A DNA stretch of 62,769 nt from contig LBTY01000008.1 in assembly GCA_000992305.1 (NCBI GenBank), forward strand, positions 1 through 62,769. The letters are read 5' to 3'. The DNA comes from a candidate division TM6 bacterium GW2011_GWF2_38_10. Lineage in GTDB: Bacteria; Babelota; Babeliae; Babelales; RVW-14. The notes beneath the pieces are model-generated. The model was not told the DNA's origin, searched no databases, and saw only the letters and a program-made list of their open reading frames with translations. Both the position numbers and the translations under genes were made by a program. Below are positions 5,867 to 16,163 of the stretch, piece by piece (the stretch's first letter is position 1; each line of letters opens with the position of its first letter).

Positions 5867-8422
5867 TTAAACTACCGGATTATAAACAAGATTCCCGCTT
5901 AAAAGAACCCGAGCCCCTGAAAGCATCGTAACATCACAATCATGTTCAGGATTAACCCCATCACCAAAGATAATTGACTTACCAGTGGCGGGAATAAGTT
6001 CCTGCTTAAACTCTGTATTAAAAATATCAAGATTATTTGTATAACGCCCAAGCAAATGCGCACCATCGTCTGGTACCCAATGGACATTTTTTATACCTGG
6101 CATACTATCAAATGCAATCCCCGTATCAGTAAGCGAAACGCCATCAAATGCATAAATTTTAATGTCGTTAGTATACCCAACAGCAAGATACTCACTATTG
6201 GCAAACCAATCAACCGACATCACTCCCGAAAGCGCAACCGAAACTTCTGTAGCCCCAAAATCACTTCCCGTCCATTGATACACCGTAACGCCATTGTCAC
6301 CACGGGCGGCAGCAATCCAATTACCATCAGGCGACCAAGCAACGTGCTTGCACCCTGTCACATTCTCTTTAGTTTTAAATAAGGTCATCGCGCCATTTTT
6401 AGCAGAGTCTTTGTACACACGAATTTCTTCTGGCGATCCATCATCGAATAATGCTGGCACCACAGGCCACCCATCAGCTCCAAAACCAGGAAAGCCAAGC
6501 GCCACATAATAATCATCCCATAAATCTGGCGCCCATGAAATTGAGTTGCTAATAGCACCAATGTCACTATTGGTTACATTGGTGACCGAATTATCATTAC
6601 GATTGAAACTATATACATAAAGCTTTTTATCATAATAATATGAAGATTCATCCCAACTATCCGCTTCAAACCCGCCTATGCTAATAAAATCACCTTCTGG
6701 CGACCATACAACCTTATTGATAAACTCACTTAAAGACGATACGGAACCATCTTTAACCAAGGTAAGACCACTCACACCAACAGAATAAATATACCATCGT
6801 CCATCATAAACGTAATAGCCCCCCATTAAATCACCATTTCTTCCCGTTCCCACCACAACGTAAGCGCCATCTGGCGACCACGCAATTGAAGTTACATAGC
6901 GAGAAAAATAAGTATCATAATCGTAATTTATTACACTTCCTTGTAGCGCAAGTGTAATTCCATCAAAAGAATACAATTGTATAGAATGCTGCTTATTTAA
7001 ACCCTCTTCCCCATAGCCTACCAAAAGCATGCTCCCATCAGGAGACCATGATGCAACACGAATGTTTGGAATATTTTGCGTTAGTGTTTTTATTGGATTA
7101 TCAAAACCTTCAAATAGTTCAGCCGAATGGTGATCTAAATGTGATAAGCCATCAAAAAGAACTTGGCCACGCATAAACTGTAAATCATCTCCCGTTGTTA
7201 TAAAATCAGCACCATTAAACATTAAACGCGATGTTGCAGAACCCAACTGTAATCGTTCAAGTGCTGCTGACTTTGGCGCAAAAGAAAATGTTGCTCCAGT
7301 ATCAAAATAAAGTGTTCCATGTGGCGCAATACTCAACAATCGAGGAGATTGATACAACAATGCACTTGTTCCACTCACCACCACATCATTGTGCACAAAA
7401 ATAGATCCTTGATCAATCTGCAAATCATTACTAAGGTTGAGAACGACATTGTCCAAGCACAATTTTCCTGAAGCATCGCATTCCAACGCTGGTGTTGCAG
7501 CTCCCATGCGTTCAGGAGATATAATCATGTTACGCAGCGTCACCGTACTATTAGCATCCGCCATAAGCTGCGCATGCGGCTCAAAATACACCGTCCGTCC
7601 GCCACCATCAATAACTATATCGCCAGCACAATGAATTACCTTCCCCGCAGAAATTGATGTATCACCCTGAAGCAGTAACGTCGCACCATCGACAGAAAAA
7701 ATGTTTGTATTAGGTAAAACACCATGTAACGCATTGGTTATTGCCTGTTGAGCAACAAGAGCATCGGTACTAAGTGCAACATCGTAATTAAAATCAAAAG
7801 CTATATTGTCTAACGTCACCAAACATCCTGAGGCGCCATTATCAATAAGTGGTAATGTATTAGTTGTACCCGTTGTTTTTAACGTCATATTTTTCATAAC
7901 AATTATAGCATCACTTGCTGCTTTTAATTGTGCATCATCCGCAAATATAAGCTTATTACCATTACCATCGATCGTTATTGTCCCCTGCAGCGTAAGAATT
8001 TTACTCGCCGGAATCGTACAATCACCCTGCAACAACAACGTTGCACCATCAGCTTCAATGGTGCCGCCGCTCAACAACTGCACACCCGGAGCCAATACTA
8101 AATCATTTTCAAGCACAAGGCTTGCGGTATCATTCAAATCAATATCACCACTAACAGGTTGTAAAAGATCGAGATATGCAACATGACCAGAATCCAAAGA
8201 AAAACCATGATTAAAATATATCACACCACAATAGTGATTATTATTCTCCAAAGCAACTTGATCATTGTATACAAGACCAGATGGGGCATATGTTCCAGAA
8301 TCAAGTGTTGTTGAGGTATGGGATGACAATTCCCACGCTCCACTATTAATTATTTGCGCAGAAAGAGTAAAAACTCCCGCGCTTAAAAAAACTCCAGCAA
8401 ATAACCACAAAAATTTCTTCAT
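5867..8422 (-). CDS. Secreted beta-helix plus seven-bladed WD40-like propeller protein (851 aa)
   Basis: An exported protein with an N-terminal signal peptide (KKFLWLFAGVFLSAGVFTLSA). Residues about 25-400 are strand-rich and repetitive, with the recurrent motif VIDGGGRTVYF and a following T-L-R-N-M strand, suggesting a right-handed beta-helix. From about 440 onward I count seven WD40-like repeats with the core W-S-P-D-G (for example IAWSPDGAYVVVGTG, VAWSPDGNWIAAARG), enough for one closed propeller. This copy carries an extra duplication of the VIDGxGN unit in its N-terminal half. The C-terminus (DCDVTMLSGARVLLSGNLVYN) closes with a tail shared by the family. It lies 44 bases downstream of a broken paralogue and ends at a strong terminator. 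Propellers usually bind proteins or ligands; function unknown. Confidence 0.7.
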   Translation of the reverse strand: MKKFLWLFAGVFLSAGVFTLSAQIINSGAWELSSHTSTTLDSGTYAPSGLVYNDQVALENNNHYCGVIYFNHGFSLDSGHVAYLDLLQPVSGDIDLNDTASLVLENDLVLAPGVQLLSGGTIEADGATLLLQGDCTIPASKILTLQGTITIDGNGNKLIFADDAQLKAASDAIIVMKNMTLKTTGTTNTLPLIDNGASGCLVTLDNIAFDFNYDVALSTDALVAQQAITNALHGVLPNTNIFSVDGATLLLQGDTSISAGKVIHCAGDIVIDGGGRTVYFEPHAQLMADANSTVTLRNMIISPERMGAATPALECDASGKLCLDNVVLNLSNDLQIDQGSIFVHNDVVVSGTSALLYQSPRLLSIAPHGTLYFDTGATFSFAPKSAALERLQLGSATSRLMFNGADFITTGDDLQFMRGQVLFDGLSHLDHHSAELFEGFDNPIKTLTQNIPNIRVASWSPDGSMLLVGYGEEGLNKQHSIQLYSFDGITLALQGSVINYDYDTYFSRYVTSIAWSPDGAYVVVGTGRNGDLMGGYYVYDGRWYIYSVGVSGLTLVKDGSVSSLSEFINKVVWSPEGDFISIGGFEADSWDESSYYYDKKLYVYSFNRNDNSVTNVTNSDIGAISNSISWAPDLWDDYYVALGFPGFGADGWPVVPALFDDGSPEEIRVYKDSAKNGAMTLFKTKENVTGCKHVAWSPDGNWIAAARGDNGVTVYQWTGSDFGATEVSVALSGVMSVDWFANSEYLAVGYTNDIKIYAFDGVSLTDTGIAFDSMPGIKNVHWVPDDGAHLLGRYTNNLDIFNTEFKQELIPATGKSIIFGDGVNPEHDCDVTMLSGARVLLSGNLVYNPVV

Positions 8423-8466
8423 ATCATAATCCTTTTTAAACGAAACATATTTTCACTCATAATTAT

Positions 8467-10483
8467 TCAACTATGGGCAGGATCAACAACCACGCTCCCA
8501 GAAACATGCAATGTTGTAGCCGCGGAGTAGCGAACATCACAATCCTGTGTTGCATCAGTACCACCGTTACCCAAGGTCAATGCCGCAGCAGGAGCACCGG
8601 ATGTTATATAATTGTAGGTGACGGGGAATGTGCATAAATAATAATTTGATTTATAAGCCGCAATTTTTTCACCAGCCGGATGCCAAGCAACCAATTTATA
8701 AGGATTCCCATCAGTCGAAACTGTTTGAACAATTGTTGCCTGCCCGTTCCATATGCGATAAACCAAGAAATTATTATAACTTTGCGATGATCTACCAACC
8801 AAAAGATACCGTGAATCTACTGACCATGACAAAGAATGTGCATATTGCGGCATAGATCCAGTTACACGTGCACCAAATGTTCCATCTTCTTGATTCATGT
8901 AATAAATATAGAGAGCATCTGTCGTACTAATCATTGAATAGGTTGCGGCAAGATAGGTTCCATCCGGTGACCATGTTATAGATGTTGGAGGAAAATTTCC
9001 ACTCTTTCCCAATGCTTGAGTCAAAGTCCAGTTACCACTAACATCTACTGTCCCAACCTTAAGCCTATAATCATCAACCGATCCCCAACTCAAAGCAAGG
9101 CATCTTCCATTTGGTGACCACGCTAAAGCAAACACTTGCGAAACACCGCTATGCGTTACAACCGTGCCCAACGTTTTATTTTCATTAACGGGATAAATAT
9201 AGAAATTAGCATCTCCACCAACAGCCAACCATTTTCCATCAGGTGAAAAAGCTAAAGAATAAATGGAATCTCCAACATTTTTCGCTTCTACTAAACTACA
9301 ATTTCCAAGGCTATCAATACGATATACACTTATTAAGTTACTTCCTGAAGGAAAGACAAAACAATCACTATCAGGAGTCCATGCTATTAAATTAACCCCA
9401 TCATTTGTAAAACTATTCATGAAGAATCCACCCATAGCTGCGGAAAATACAGAAGTTGTAAGATCGGAAGCTTTAAAAACATTCAAAAAATAAGGAGAGC
9501 CAAGACCTATTGCTAACCAAGCTCCATTAGGAGACCATACATTTGCTCTTATCAAACTATACGAAGTATCAGTTCGATCTCCTACTACAGGAGTCGCAAT
9601 CGCCGAGGTAACATTCACATCAACCGTGTTGTTTAACCCCAGCTGCCCCCGAGTTAACCGTAACCCCTGACCCACAACATCAAGCGATGCATTGTCAACT
9701 ATCAACCGTGATGAAGCATCTGCAAGCTTCACAAAACCACTATCATTCGCATACGGAGCATATAAAAATGTTGAACCATCTTGAACATACAAACTACTTT
9801 GTGAAGCAATATAAGCCGGCTTAGTAGAGCGATCTTCCAGTAACAACAACATCATGATGAAAAAAATGCTGACCACCCTTTAAATCAAGATCATAGCCAA
9901 GTGAAAAAATAACATTATCAAAACATAATTTGCTACTCCCTGAACAATCTAATTGCGTTTTGCTAACAGCAATACGATCAGTGCTAATAATCATGTTGCG
10001 TAAGGTCACCGTAGCATTTGCATCTACCATCAACTGCGCATGCGGCTCAAAAGTCAACGTCCGCCCGCCGCCGTCAATCACCATATCGCCGGCGCAATGA
10101 ACAACCTTACCCGAAGGGATTCTTAGATTACCCCCAAGCGTAAGCCCCTTGCCCGCCGATGAAAAATAACCGCCATCAGAGATAGTTACGTGGCTATCAA
10201 GTGCAAGATCACGCGCTAAGTGCACCGCGCCCGTGCCCCGCAGATCAATGGCGCCAGAAACAGATGTTACGCAATCCATCGTAATGGCAGCACCCGGCAA
10301 CACCGTAAACCCATCGGCAAAATAAACAAACCCCTGAGCCTGATCGCCGTCACGAAAAACATGGTTATACTGTTGAAAGGCAACCCCCGTTGTGCCATCA
10401 ATTGACTCGGCACGAACCCCAATGGTCAACAATGCTACTCCCAGCAATGCGCCACAACAAAACATTATGCTACGCTTGAGCAT
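8467..10483 (-). pseudogene. Secreted beta-helix/WD40-like propeller gene split by a frameshift
   Basis: The signal peptide and beta-helix half lie in one frame (10483 to 9821, ending VVVTGRSLY), while the rest of the domain and seven WD40-like repeats lie in another (about 9845 to 8467). Paralogues continue from VVVTG for about six more residues than can be found here, so the break is a small deletion with a frameshift near 9830-9845. The two parts together match the gene at 17166 closely in the N-terminal half, including the GGAAGGAGATTGT start region. The C-terminal tail ends VSGSVVVDPAHS, a variant of the family ending. A restart inside could still make a propeller fragment, but without a signal peptide. 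An assembly error cannot be excluded. Confidence 0.75.
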
Positions 10484-10575
10484 ACAATCTCCTTCCTCTT
10501 TTTTTTAAATATTCCAGACAGGCCTTTCCCGTCTTTTTAAACTAGGTTAGCAATTTTTTTTCATTTTTTCATCCG

Positions 10576-12171
10576 TTACGCTTTCTCAACTAACCATTTT
10601 AACGAAACACTCTTTCCCTTAGTAAAATAAAAGCTAATCCCAACATGCATAACCGGCAGCTTGCTCTCTACCACATACTTATAGGAATAATTATTTTTTT
10701 TAATTTGCGCTAGCGCCGCCGCTGGATTACGATCCTTTTTAAACTCAATCACGAACACATTCGTTGGCGTAGTGATAACTCCATCAATAAATCCAAGGTC
10801 GGTAGCTTCTTCAACAAACATATGCACACCCAACAACTTGCAGATAGTAAAAAAGGTTGCCTGATAGCACTTTTCTCGATTTACAATAACGTTGTGCGGG
10901 ATCAAACGCATAAAGTTTTGCATATGCATTAAAAACGTATCCACATCGCCGGCAAGCAACGCCCGACGAAACTTAGCAATCCAATCAGCAAATGCATCAA
11001 GCGAAACCTGCACAAGCTCAAGCATAATCTGCTCGGTGCACGAACGACGAACTTCTTCATTGGGATAGTGCAACCAATACATCGAAGCAAAATCATCATA
11101 TTCTTTAATGGTCAAATATCCCGTCTGCAAAAACAATACCAACAAATTATCATACAATCGTGCAATATTAAAATTTTGAATCGATGATGATGAAATTTTT
11201 TGCAATTCAAGCGTGAGTAACTGCTCCTTTAATTCGTTGCGCTTCTCTTCTGGCGCATCGGTGAGCGCGGTGAGCATAAATTTTGGCGTACCGCTTGAAA
11301 ACCAATAGTTTTCTATTTTTTTATCATCTAAACAATATGCAATCGAAAAGGGATTGTATACCTTTTCGCCTTGATTTGAAAACTTAAACCCGTTATACCA
11401 TCGCTTAAGCTCTGCAAGAGCTTGTTGATATGTCCACCCCTTTGCTTGTGCCAACGCATTAATGTGTTCCTTAAAATTTTCTTCCAGTTCTTGTTGTGTA
11501 TAACCACACATGGTTGCCACATCTTCATTCATAGAAAGATCTTTAAGATTATTCAACTCCGAAAAAAGTGAAACCTTAGAAAATCGGCTCACACCGGTAA
11601 TAAATAAAAAACGCATGCAGCTGCCAACATTATTCCCCTTGAAAACACCATAAAGGCTGCGCATAAGTTGTTGCATTTTTTCAACCATCGCTTTATCATC
11701 AATGTGGTCCAAAATCGGCTTGTCATATTCATCAATAATCACCGCAACTGGGCCATGCTTTTCATGCAATTTTATAATCAATTGAGCCAAATAAGTTCCA
11801 GGAGCAATTGATTGATCAATGCTTACACCATATTTTTGTGCACAATTGTGTAACGTAACTTTTACGTTATCGATTAATTCCGTATCAGTTTTATGACTCA
11901 CCTCGGCAAAACTGATATGGATCACCGGATGTTTTTTCCAATCATACTCCATGCAGCTTATTGCAAGGCCATCAAATAATTCTTTTTTACCCTGAAAAAT
12001 AGCTTCTAATGTTGAACAAGTTAATGACTTGCCAAAACGACGAGGCCGTGATAAAAAAAATGCACCATAGTTTTTAATAAGCTTGCAAAGATGAGCAGTT
12101 TTGTCAACATATGCACACCCCTGATTAATCAATAATTCAAAGCTTGAAATCGATACGGCAAGTTTTTTCAT
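10576..12171 (-). CDS. AAA-ATPase-like / PD-(D/E)XK protein, divergent copy
   Basis: A 531-residue member of the same superfamily as the genes at 3811 and 19175 but from a different subgroup. SRPRRFGKSLTCSTL near residue 40 is the modified P-loop, VAVIIDEYDKPIL the Walker B region, and FIDGVITTP followed by VFVIEFKKDRN the PD-(D/E)XK core near the C-terminus. The ATG at 12171 is chosen because AAAAGGA lies five bases upstream; the two ATG codons at 12189 and 12186 lack such spacing. It lies directly upstream of, and on the same strand as, the split propeller gene (gap about 90 bases), the same order as the pair at 20968-17166. Function of the family is unknown. Confidence 0.82.
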   Translation of the reverse strand: MKKLAVSISSFELLINQGCAYVDKTAHLCKLIKNYGAFFLSRPRRFGKSLTCSTLEAIFQGKKELFDGLAISCMEYDWKKHPVIHISFAEVSHKTDTELIDNVKVTLHNCAQKYGVSIDQSIAPGTYLAQLIIKLHEKHGPVAVIIDEYDKPILDHIDDKAMVEKMQQLMRSLYGVFKGNNVGSCMRFLFITGVSRFSKVSLFSELNNLKDLSMNEDVATMCGYTQQELEENFKEHINALAQAKGWTYQQALAELKRWYNGFKFSNQGEKVYNPFSIAYCLDDKKIENYWFSSGTPKFMLTALTDAPEEKRNELKEQLLTLELQKISSSSIQNFNIARLYDNLLVLFLQTGYLTIKEYDDFASMYWLHYPNEEVRRSCTEQIMLELVQVSLDAFADWIAKFRRALLAGDVDTFLMHMQNFMRLIPHNVIVNREKCYQATFFTICKLLGVHMFVEEATDLGFIDGVITTPTNVFVIEFKKDRNPAAALAQIKKNNYSYKYVVESKLPVMHVGISFYFTKGKSVSLKWLVEKA

Positions 12172-12250
12172 CGCATTCCTTTTCATCATAACATCACTGT
12201 CCTATCCCGCAAACACATAGACAAGCGTAAGTATATCACATAAATTTCAG

Positions 12251-14863
12251 CTACACCTGTTTTTTCAATTCCCAAAGTATATCATATGCTTGCCGAGGGG
12301 TTAATCCATCAAGATCAAGATTGCGAACACGCTGCAGCCACTCCATTACTTTTTTATCAACACAATACTCACAATGCAAGGCCTGCGGCGGCGTATCAAG
12401 AGCAGAACTTAAGGTTGTTTCATGCCGTTCCATAGCTTTTAAAAGTTGCGCCGCACGCGTTGTAATAGCCGCTGGCACTTGTGCAAGGCGCGCAACATCA
12501 ACACCAAAACTACTTTGAGCAACACCAGGAATAATGGTATGTAAAAAAACAATATCATCATCAACTTTTTTACAATCGGCATGATAATTGGCAATGACAG
12601 GAATCGTTTGTTGCAACATGGTAAGTTCATGATAATGAGTTGCAAACAAGCATCGAGCCCCAAGATACTGCGCTATGTACTCAATAATTGCTTGCGCAAG
12701 CGCCATACCATCAAAGGTGCTCGTCCCACGCCCAACCTCATCCAAAATAACTAAACTTTGCGCACGAGCTTGCGTACAAATCGTAGCTGTTTCTTCCATT
12801 TCCACCAAAAAGGTACTTTTACCTAACGCAACATTATCCCCCGCCCCAATACGCGTAAAAATACGATCAACGATAAAAAGATCTGCAGCCTCGGCAGGGA
12901 CAAAACTACCTGCCTGCGCCATAATGCTGATTAACGCAACTTGCCGCAAATACGTTGACTTACCACCCATATTAGGACCGGTTATAATCAATAACGATTG
13001 CTGATCATTTATCTGCGTATTATTTGGAATAAACGCCGCACCAACATTCTGTGCAACAACCGGATGTCGTCCTCCAACAATATTAATCGACCGTTTATCA
13101 TTAAATGTTGGACGAACATAATGATTATGGTAAGCAATCCACGCAAAACCAAACAACCCATCAAGATATGCGAGCGCTTGAGCACAAAGACGCAATGATG
13201 ACAAATACGTACGAACATTTTGCTTAACGCGCGCAAAAACTTCTTTTTCAATTTCGCCAAGCTCGTTACGGGCCTTAAACAAATCAGCCTCTATACCTTT
13301 CAGCTCCGGCGTGGTAAATCGTTGACGATTTGAAAGCGTTTGCTTATGAACATAGCGCTCTGGAATTTTGGCAAGATGCGTCTGAGTAACCTCAATGTAG
13401 TATCCCGATAAATCGGTAAACCCTATTTTAAGGCTTGCAATTCCCGTCGCCGCAACCTCGCAAGACTCCAGCGCTAAAATGTCTTGATGGCTATGCGCCA
13501 ACAAATGACGCAGTCGGTCCAACTCTGGGTTAAATCCTGATTTAATGACCACATCAACGGCAGGATCATCATTTAAACTTGATTGCAATAAGGTAATTAA
13601 CGATGAAAAATCGGCAATTTTTTGCACAAGCATCATTGCAAGCTGCGGCTTTGGCTCAAGCTGAGCAAGCTGAGACAATAATGATGTGACGTCCCCTAAT
13701 AACAATAACGAATCACGCAATGCTTTATAATCGGCAACCGTTGCGCGATCAAGCGCAATGCGTCCAATAATCCGCTCAAGATCTGCAACCTGCCCTAACG
13801 TGCGCTCAAAAGCCTGCAAAAGAGCAACATTGTGAACGAGTGCCGATACCACATCAAGCCGCTGTTCAATACTCACGCGCTGCATCAAAGGACGTAAAAT
13901 CCATTTTTTAATGGTACGAGAACCCATCGCCGTTTTAGCTCCATCCATAACGGCAAATAGCGTTTTAGCCCCGCCACTCTGTTTTTCGGCTCCATACCCA
14001 CCGGCAACTACCAAATCAAGATTTTTTTGCGTAGCAGCATCAAGAAGAAGATAATCATCGGGCTCATAAAAATGTACACTTTTAAAGTGCTCAAGGGCCC
14101 CCTGCTGATGTTTATGCAAATACCCAAACAACTGCTCCATGCCGCCATTGAGCGCCGGCTTTGATCGAAGCTGCTGCACAATAGCATCAGAAAATTGTTG
14201 TTCAATAACCGCGCGAGCAATCGACGGCAATGCATAATCATCCCTGCTGTCTTCGTTCATAATTACAGGAGTTGTACAATAACCAAGTTGTCCAAAATAA
14301 GTTACCAACCCAGCCTGAGTACGCATGGTAGGAATAAGAATTTCATCGGGCGAAAAACGAGCCAACTCAGCCTCAAGCAATCGATGTTCACCAACCGCAA
14401 CCGTTGTAGCAAAAAGCTGTGCCGTTAACAATTCAGAAAAAACAAGAGCCCATTGATCATCACACGGAAAAAACGATAATAAATACGATGCTGTTTTTTC
14501 ATCAAGTAACGCTTGGTCGGTCAAGGTGCCGGGAGTAAAAACATGAGTAACCCCGCGCTGCACAACCGTTCCGGGCATAGGTTTGGTAAGCTGATCGCAA
14601 ACCGCCACTCGATATCCTTGCCGAATAAGTTTGGGAACATAATGATTCAGCGCATGAACTGGAATCCCACACAATGGAACATCAACGCCTTTATTTTTGC
14701 CCCGCTTTGTTAACGTAATCGCCAACGTAGCCGCTGCTTTTTGTGCATCCTCAAAAAATAATTCATAAAAATCACCAACCTGAAACAACAATAAAGCATC
14801 AGGATACTGGCTTTTAATGGTAAAATATTGCTCCATTAATGGGGTATTTTTTTCAGCGACCAT
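12251..14863 (-). CDS. mutS: DNA mismatch repair protein MutS
   Basis: An 870-residue MutS of usual length. It binds mismatched DNA as a dimer and uses ATP to call in downstream repair. The mismatch-recognition loop FQVGDFYELFFEDA with the F-x-E motif lies near residues 23-36. The ATPase domain has Walker A GPNMGGKSTYLRQ near 628, the Walker B stretch LVILDEVGRGTSTFDG, and the conserved FATHYHELT histidine motif. The C-terminus ends in the short helical clamp. Start ATG at 14863 has AAGAGG about ten bases upstream. MutL is not in the window. Confidence 0.97.
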   Translation of the reverse strand: MVAEKNTPLMEQYFTIKSQYPDALLLFQVGDFYELFFEDAQKAAATLAITLTKRGKNKGVDVPLCGIPVHALNHYVPKLIRQGYRVAVCDQLTKPMPGTVVQRGVTHVFTPGTLTDQALLDEKTASYLLSFFPCDDQWALVFSELLTAQLFATTVAVGEHRLLEAELARFSPDEILIPTMRTQAGLVTYFGQLGYCTTPVIMNEDSRDDYALPSIARAVIEQQFSDAIVQQLRSKPALNGGMEQLFGYLHKHQQGALEHFKSVHFYEPDDYLLLDAATQKNLDLVVAGGYGAEKQSGGAKTLFAVMDGAKTAMGSRTIKKWILRPLMQRVSIEQRLDVVSALVHNVALLQAFERTLGQVADLERIIGRIALDRATVADYKALRDSLLLLGDVTSLLSQLAQLEPKPQLAMMLVQKIADFSSLITLLQSSLNDDPAVDVVIKSGFNPELDRLRHLLAHSHQDILALESCEVAATGIASLKIGFTDLSGYYIEVTQTHLAKIPERYVHKQTLSNRQRFTTPELKGIEADLFKARNELGEIEKEVFARVKQNVRTYLSSLRLCAQALAYLDGLFGFAWIAYHNHYVRPTFNDKRSINIVGGRHPVVAQNVGAAFIPNNTQINDQQSLLIITGPNMGGKSTYLRQVALISIMAQAGSFVPAEAADLFIVDRIFTRIGAGDNVALGKSTFLVEMEETATICTQARAQSLVILDEVGRGTSTFDGMALAQAIIEYIAQYLGARCLFATHYHELTMLQQTIPVIANYHADCKKVDDDIVFLHTIIPGVAQSSFGVDVARLAQVPAAITTRAAQLLKAMERHETTLSSALDTPPQALHCEYCVDKKVMEWLQRVRNLDLDGLTPRQAYDILWELKKQV

Positions 14864-14956
14864 TGATCATCAACCTCTTGCATTCCATGGTAATCTAACT
14901 TTTGCCAACCTACTCCCCACTACCGAATCCTTTTATCTCCTGTACTGTAGCATAAC

Positions 14957-15391
14957 TTACTCACCCTGCATAGCCTCAATACTTACCAACCGATTTTCAT
15001 ACACCCCACCCAAAAAAGGCGTAGCCAACCACGCCGCAACAATTGCCTGATTATCACCACTTGAAACAAATTCAGCCGATAACACTAAGATATTTGCTCG
15101 ATCATGAGCCGCCGCCGCTTGAGCAACCTCAACAGACCAACACAACGCCGCATAAATCCCACAAAACCGATTTGCCGCTATTGACATCCCCACCCCAGAC
15201 CCACAAATTAAAATTCCACGTGATTCTGGAGTTTTTTGTACAGCCTTGCACACAAGTTGCGCATAGCGAGGATAGTCGGTTCGATTATCAGAAAAAGCTC
15301 CTTGGTCAACAAACTCAAGCTCAGTAAAATGTTCAATAAGCTGCGCCTTTAACGCAACCCCGCGGTGATCAGCCCCAATAAAAATCTTCAT
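14957..15391 (-). CDS. rpiB: Ribose 5-phosphate isomerase B
   Basis: A 144-residue RpiB-type sugar-phosphate isomerase that interconverts ribose 5-phosphate and ribulose 5-phosphate. It opens MKIFIGADHRGVALK with the phosphate-binding DHRG, and the segment GILICGSGVGMSIAANRFCGIYA has the cysteine base and the GSGxG loop. HDRANILVLSAEF completes the active site. The ATG at 15391 is chosen because AAGGA lies eight bases upstream; six further residues in frame are unlike the family. The first 23 bases overlap the end of the lipoprotein gene, so the two are co-transcribed. Confidence 0.92.
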   Translation of the reverse strand: MKIFIGADHRGVALKAQLIEHFTELEFVDQGAFSDNRTDYPRYAQLVCKAVQKTPESRGILICGSGVGMSIAANRFCGIYAALCWSVEVAQAAAAHDRANILVLSAEFVSSGDNQAIVAAWLATPFLGGVYENRLVSIEAMQGE

Positions 15392-16049
15392 ATCGCTTAT
15401 CCTTAGCACCGGTATTTTCCAGCGCCTGTAAATCCCACACCAATGACATTTTTTCTTGAATTGATTGTACTGTTAACGTAATAACCCCCTGCACGGGCTG
15501 ATCAGCCGGCAATGGTGGAAATTTAACCATATATGCCGTTTTAAACATAACACGTTGCGACCCAAAAAATACCTGATATTCAGGTTCAAGATCAACTTCT
15601 TTAACACTCAATGGTGCATACGATTTATTTTGATAGTTCATTGAAAACGTCCAAGGAGCATGAGCATCAGATAAACTCAATCCAGATCGATCTCGAACAT
15701 CAGCTAAAACGCAAAAGGTTGTCCAATGATTATTTTCTTCTCGCGCTCGCGCAATAAATGCTTCCGCAGCATCACCCACAATACCACGTTTTTTACAATG
15801 AAAATTTCCATACGCAACACGCACATCATCTGAAAGCCATAAAACATCAAAAAGCGCTTTCGTGCAAAATTGCTCATACACGCGCGTTGATCGTATATAA
15901 TTAAGTGCTACATCATCATATCGTTCTTGTTTTTCCGGTTGCGGAAATTCACTCGGCAAGGTTTTGTGATATTTAATACATCCAGGCACAATACATGCGA
16001 TAACCGCACACATAAGCATTATGCCATATCGACTTTGTATAATTTTCAT
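15369..16049 (-). CDS. Predicted lipoprotein, 226 aa
   Basis: A small exported protein of unknown function. The N-terminus is a signal peptide ending in the lipobox IVPGC (cysteine near residue 24), so it should be lipid-anchored after cleavage by the signal peptidase II encoded at 55154. The mature part (200 residues) looks like a mixed alpha/beta domain; SLSLSDAHAPWTFSMNY and FPPLPADQPVQGVITLTVQ suggest strands of a beta-sandwich. I do not recognise a family. GAGG lies upstream of the start. It overlaps the rpiB start by 23 bases, and is divergent from the REC-GGDEF gene at 16164. Confidence 0.7.
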   Translation of the reverse strand: MKIIQSRYGIMLMCAVIACIVPGCIKYHKTLPSEFPQPEKQERYDDVALNYIRSTRVYEQFCTKALFDVLWLSDDVRVAYGNFHCKKRGIVGDAAEAFIARAREENNHWTTFCVLADVRDRSGLSLSDAHAPWTFSMNYQNKSYAPLSVKEVDLEPEYQVFFGSQRVMFKTAYMVKFPPLPADQPVQGVITLTVQSIQEKMSLVWDLQALENTGAKDKRYEDFYWG

Positions 16050-16163
16050 ATAAAGATACCTCGTAAGAATAGCTATTCTACTTAAACCATAAACCTAGTA
16101 TACTCTAAGCAGCCACGTGGGCAAAGATAAAATTATATCCATTAACCCCCAAAAAGGATACCC

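Noticed and set aside
7806..8186. 126-codon open frame on the + strand
   Set aside because: Opposite the strand-rich repeat region of the propeller gene at 5867; a by-product of its codon pattern.
10500..10560. Terminator between the AAA gene at 10576 and the split propeller gene
   Set aside because: Only a six-bp stem with a wobble pair and no clean T run; read-through into the propeller gene seems more likely.
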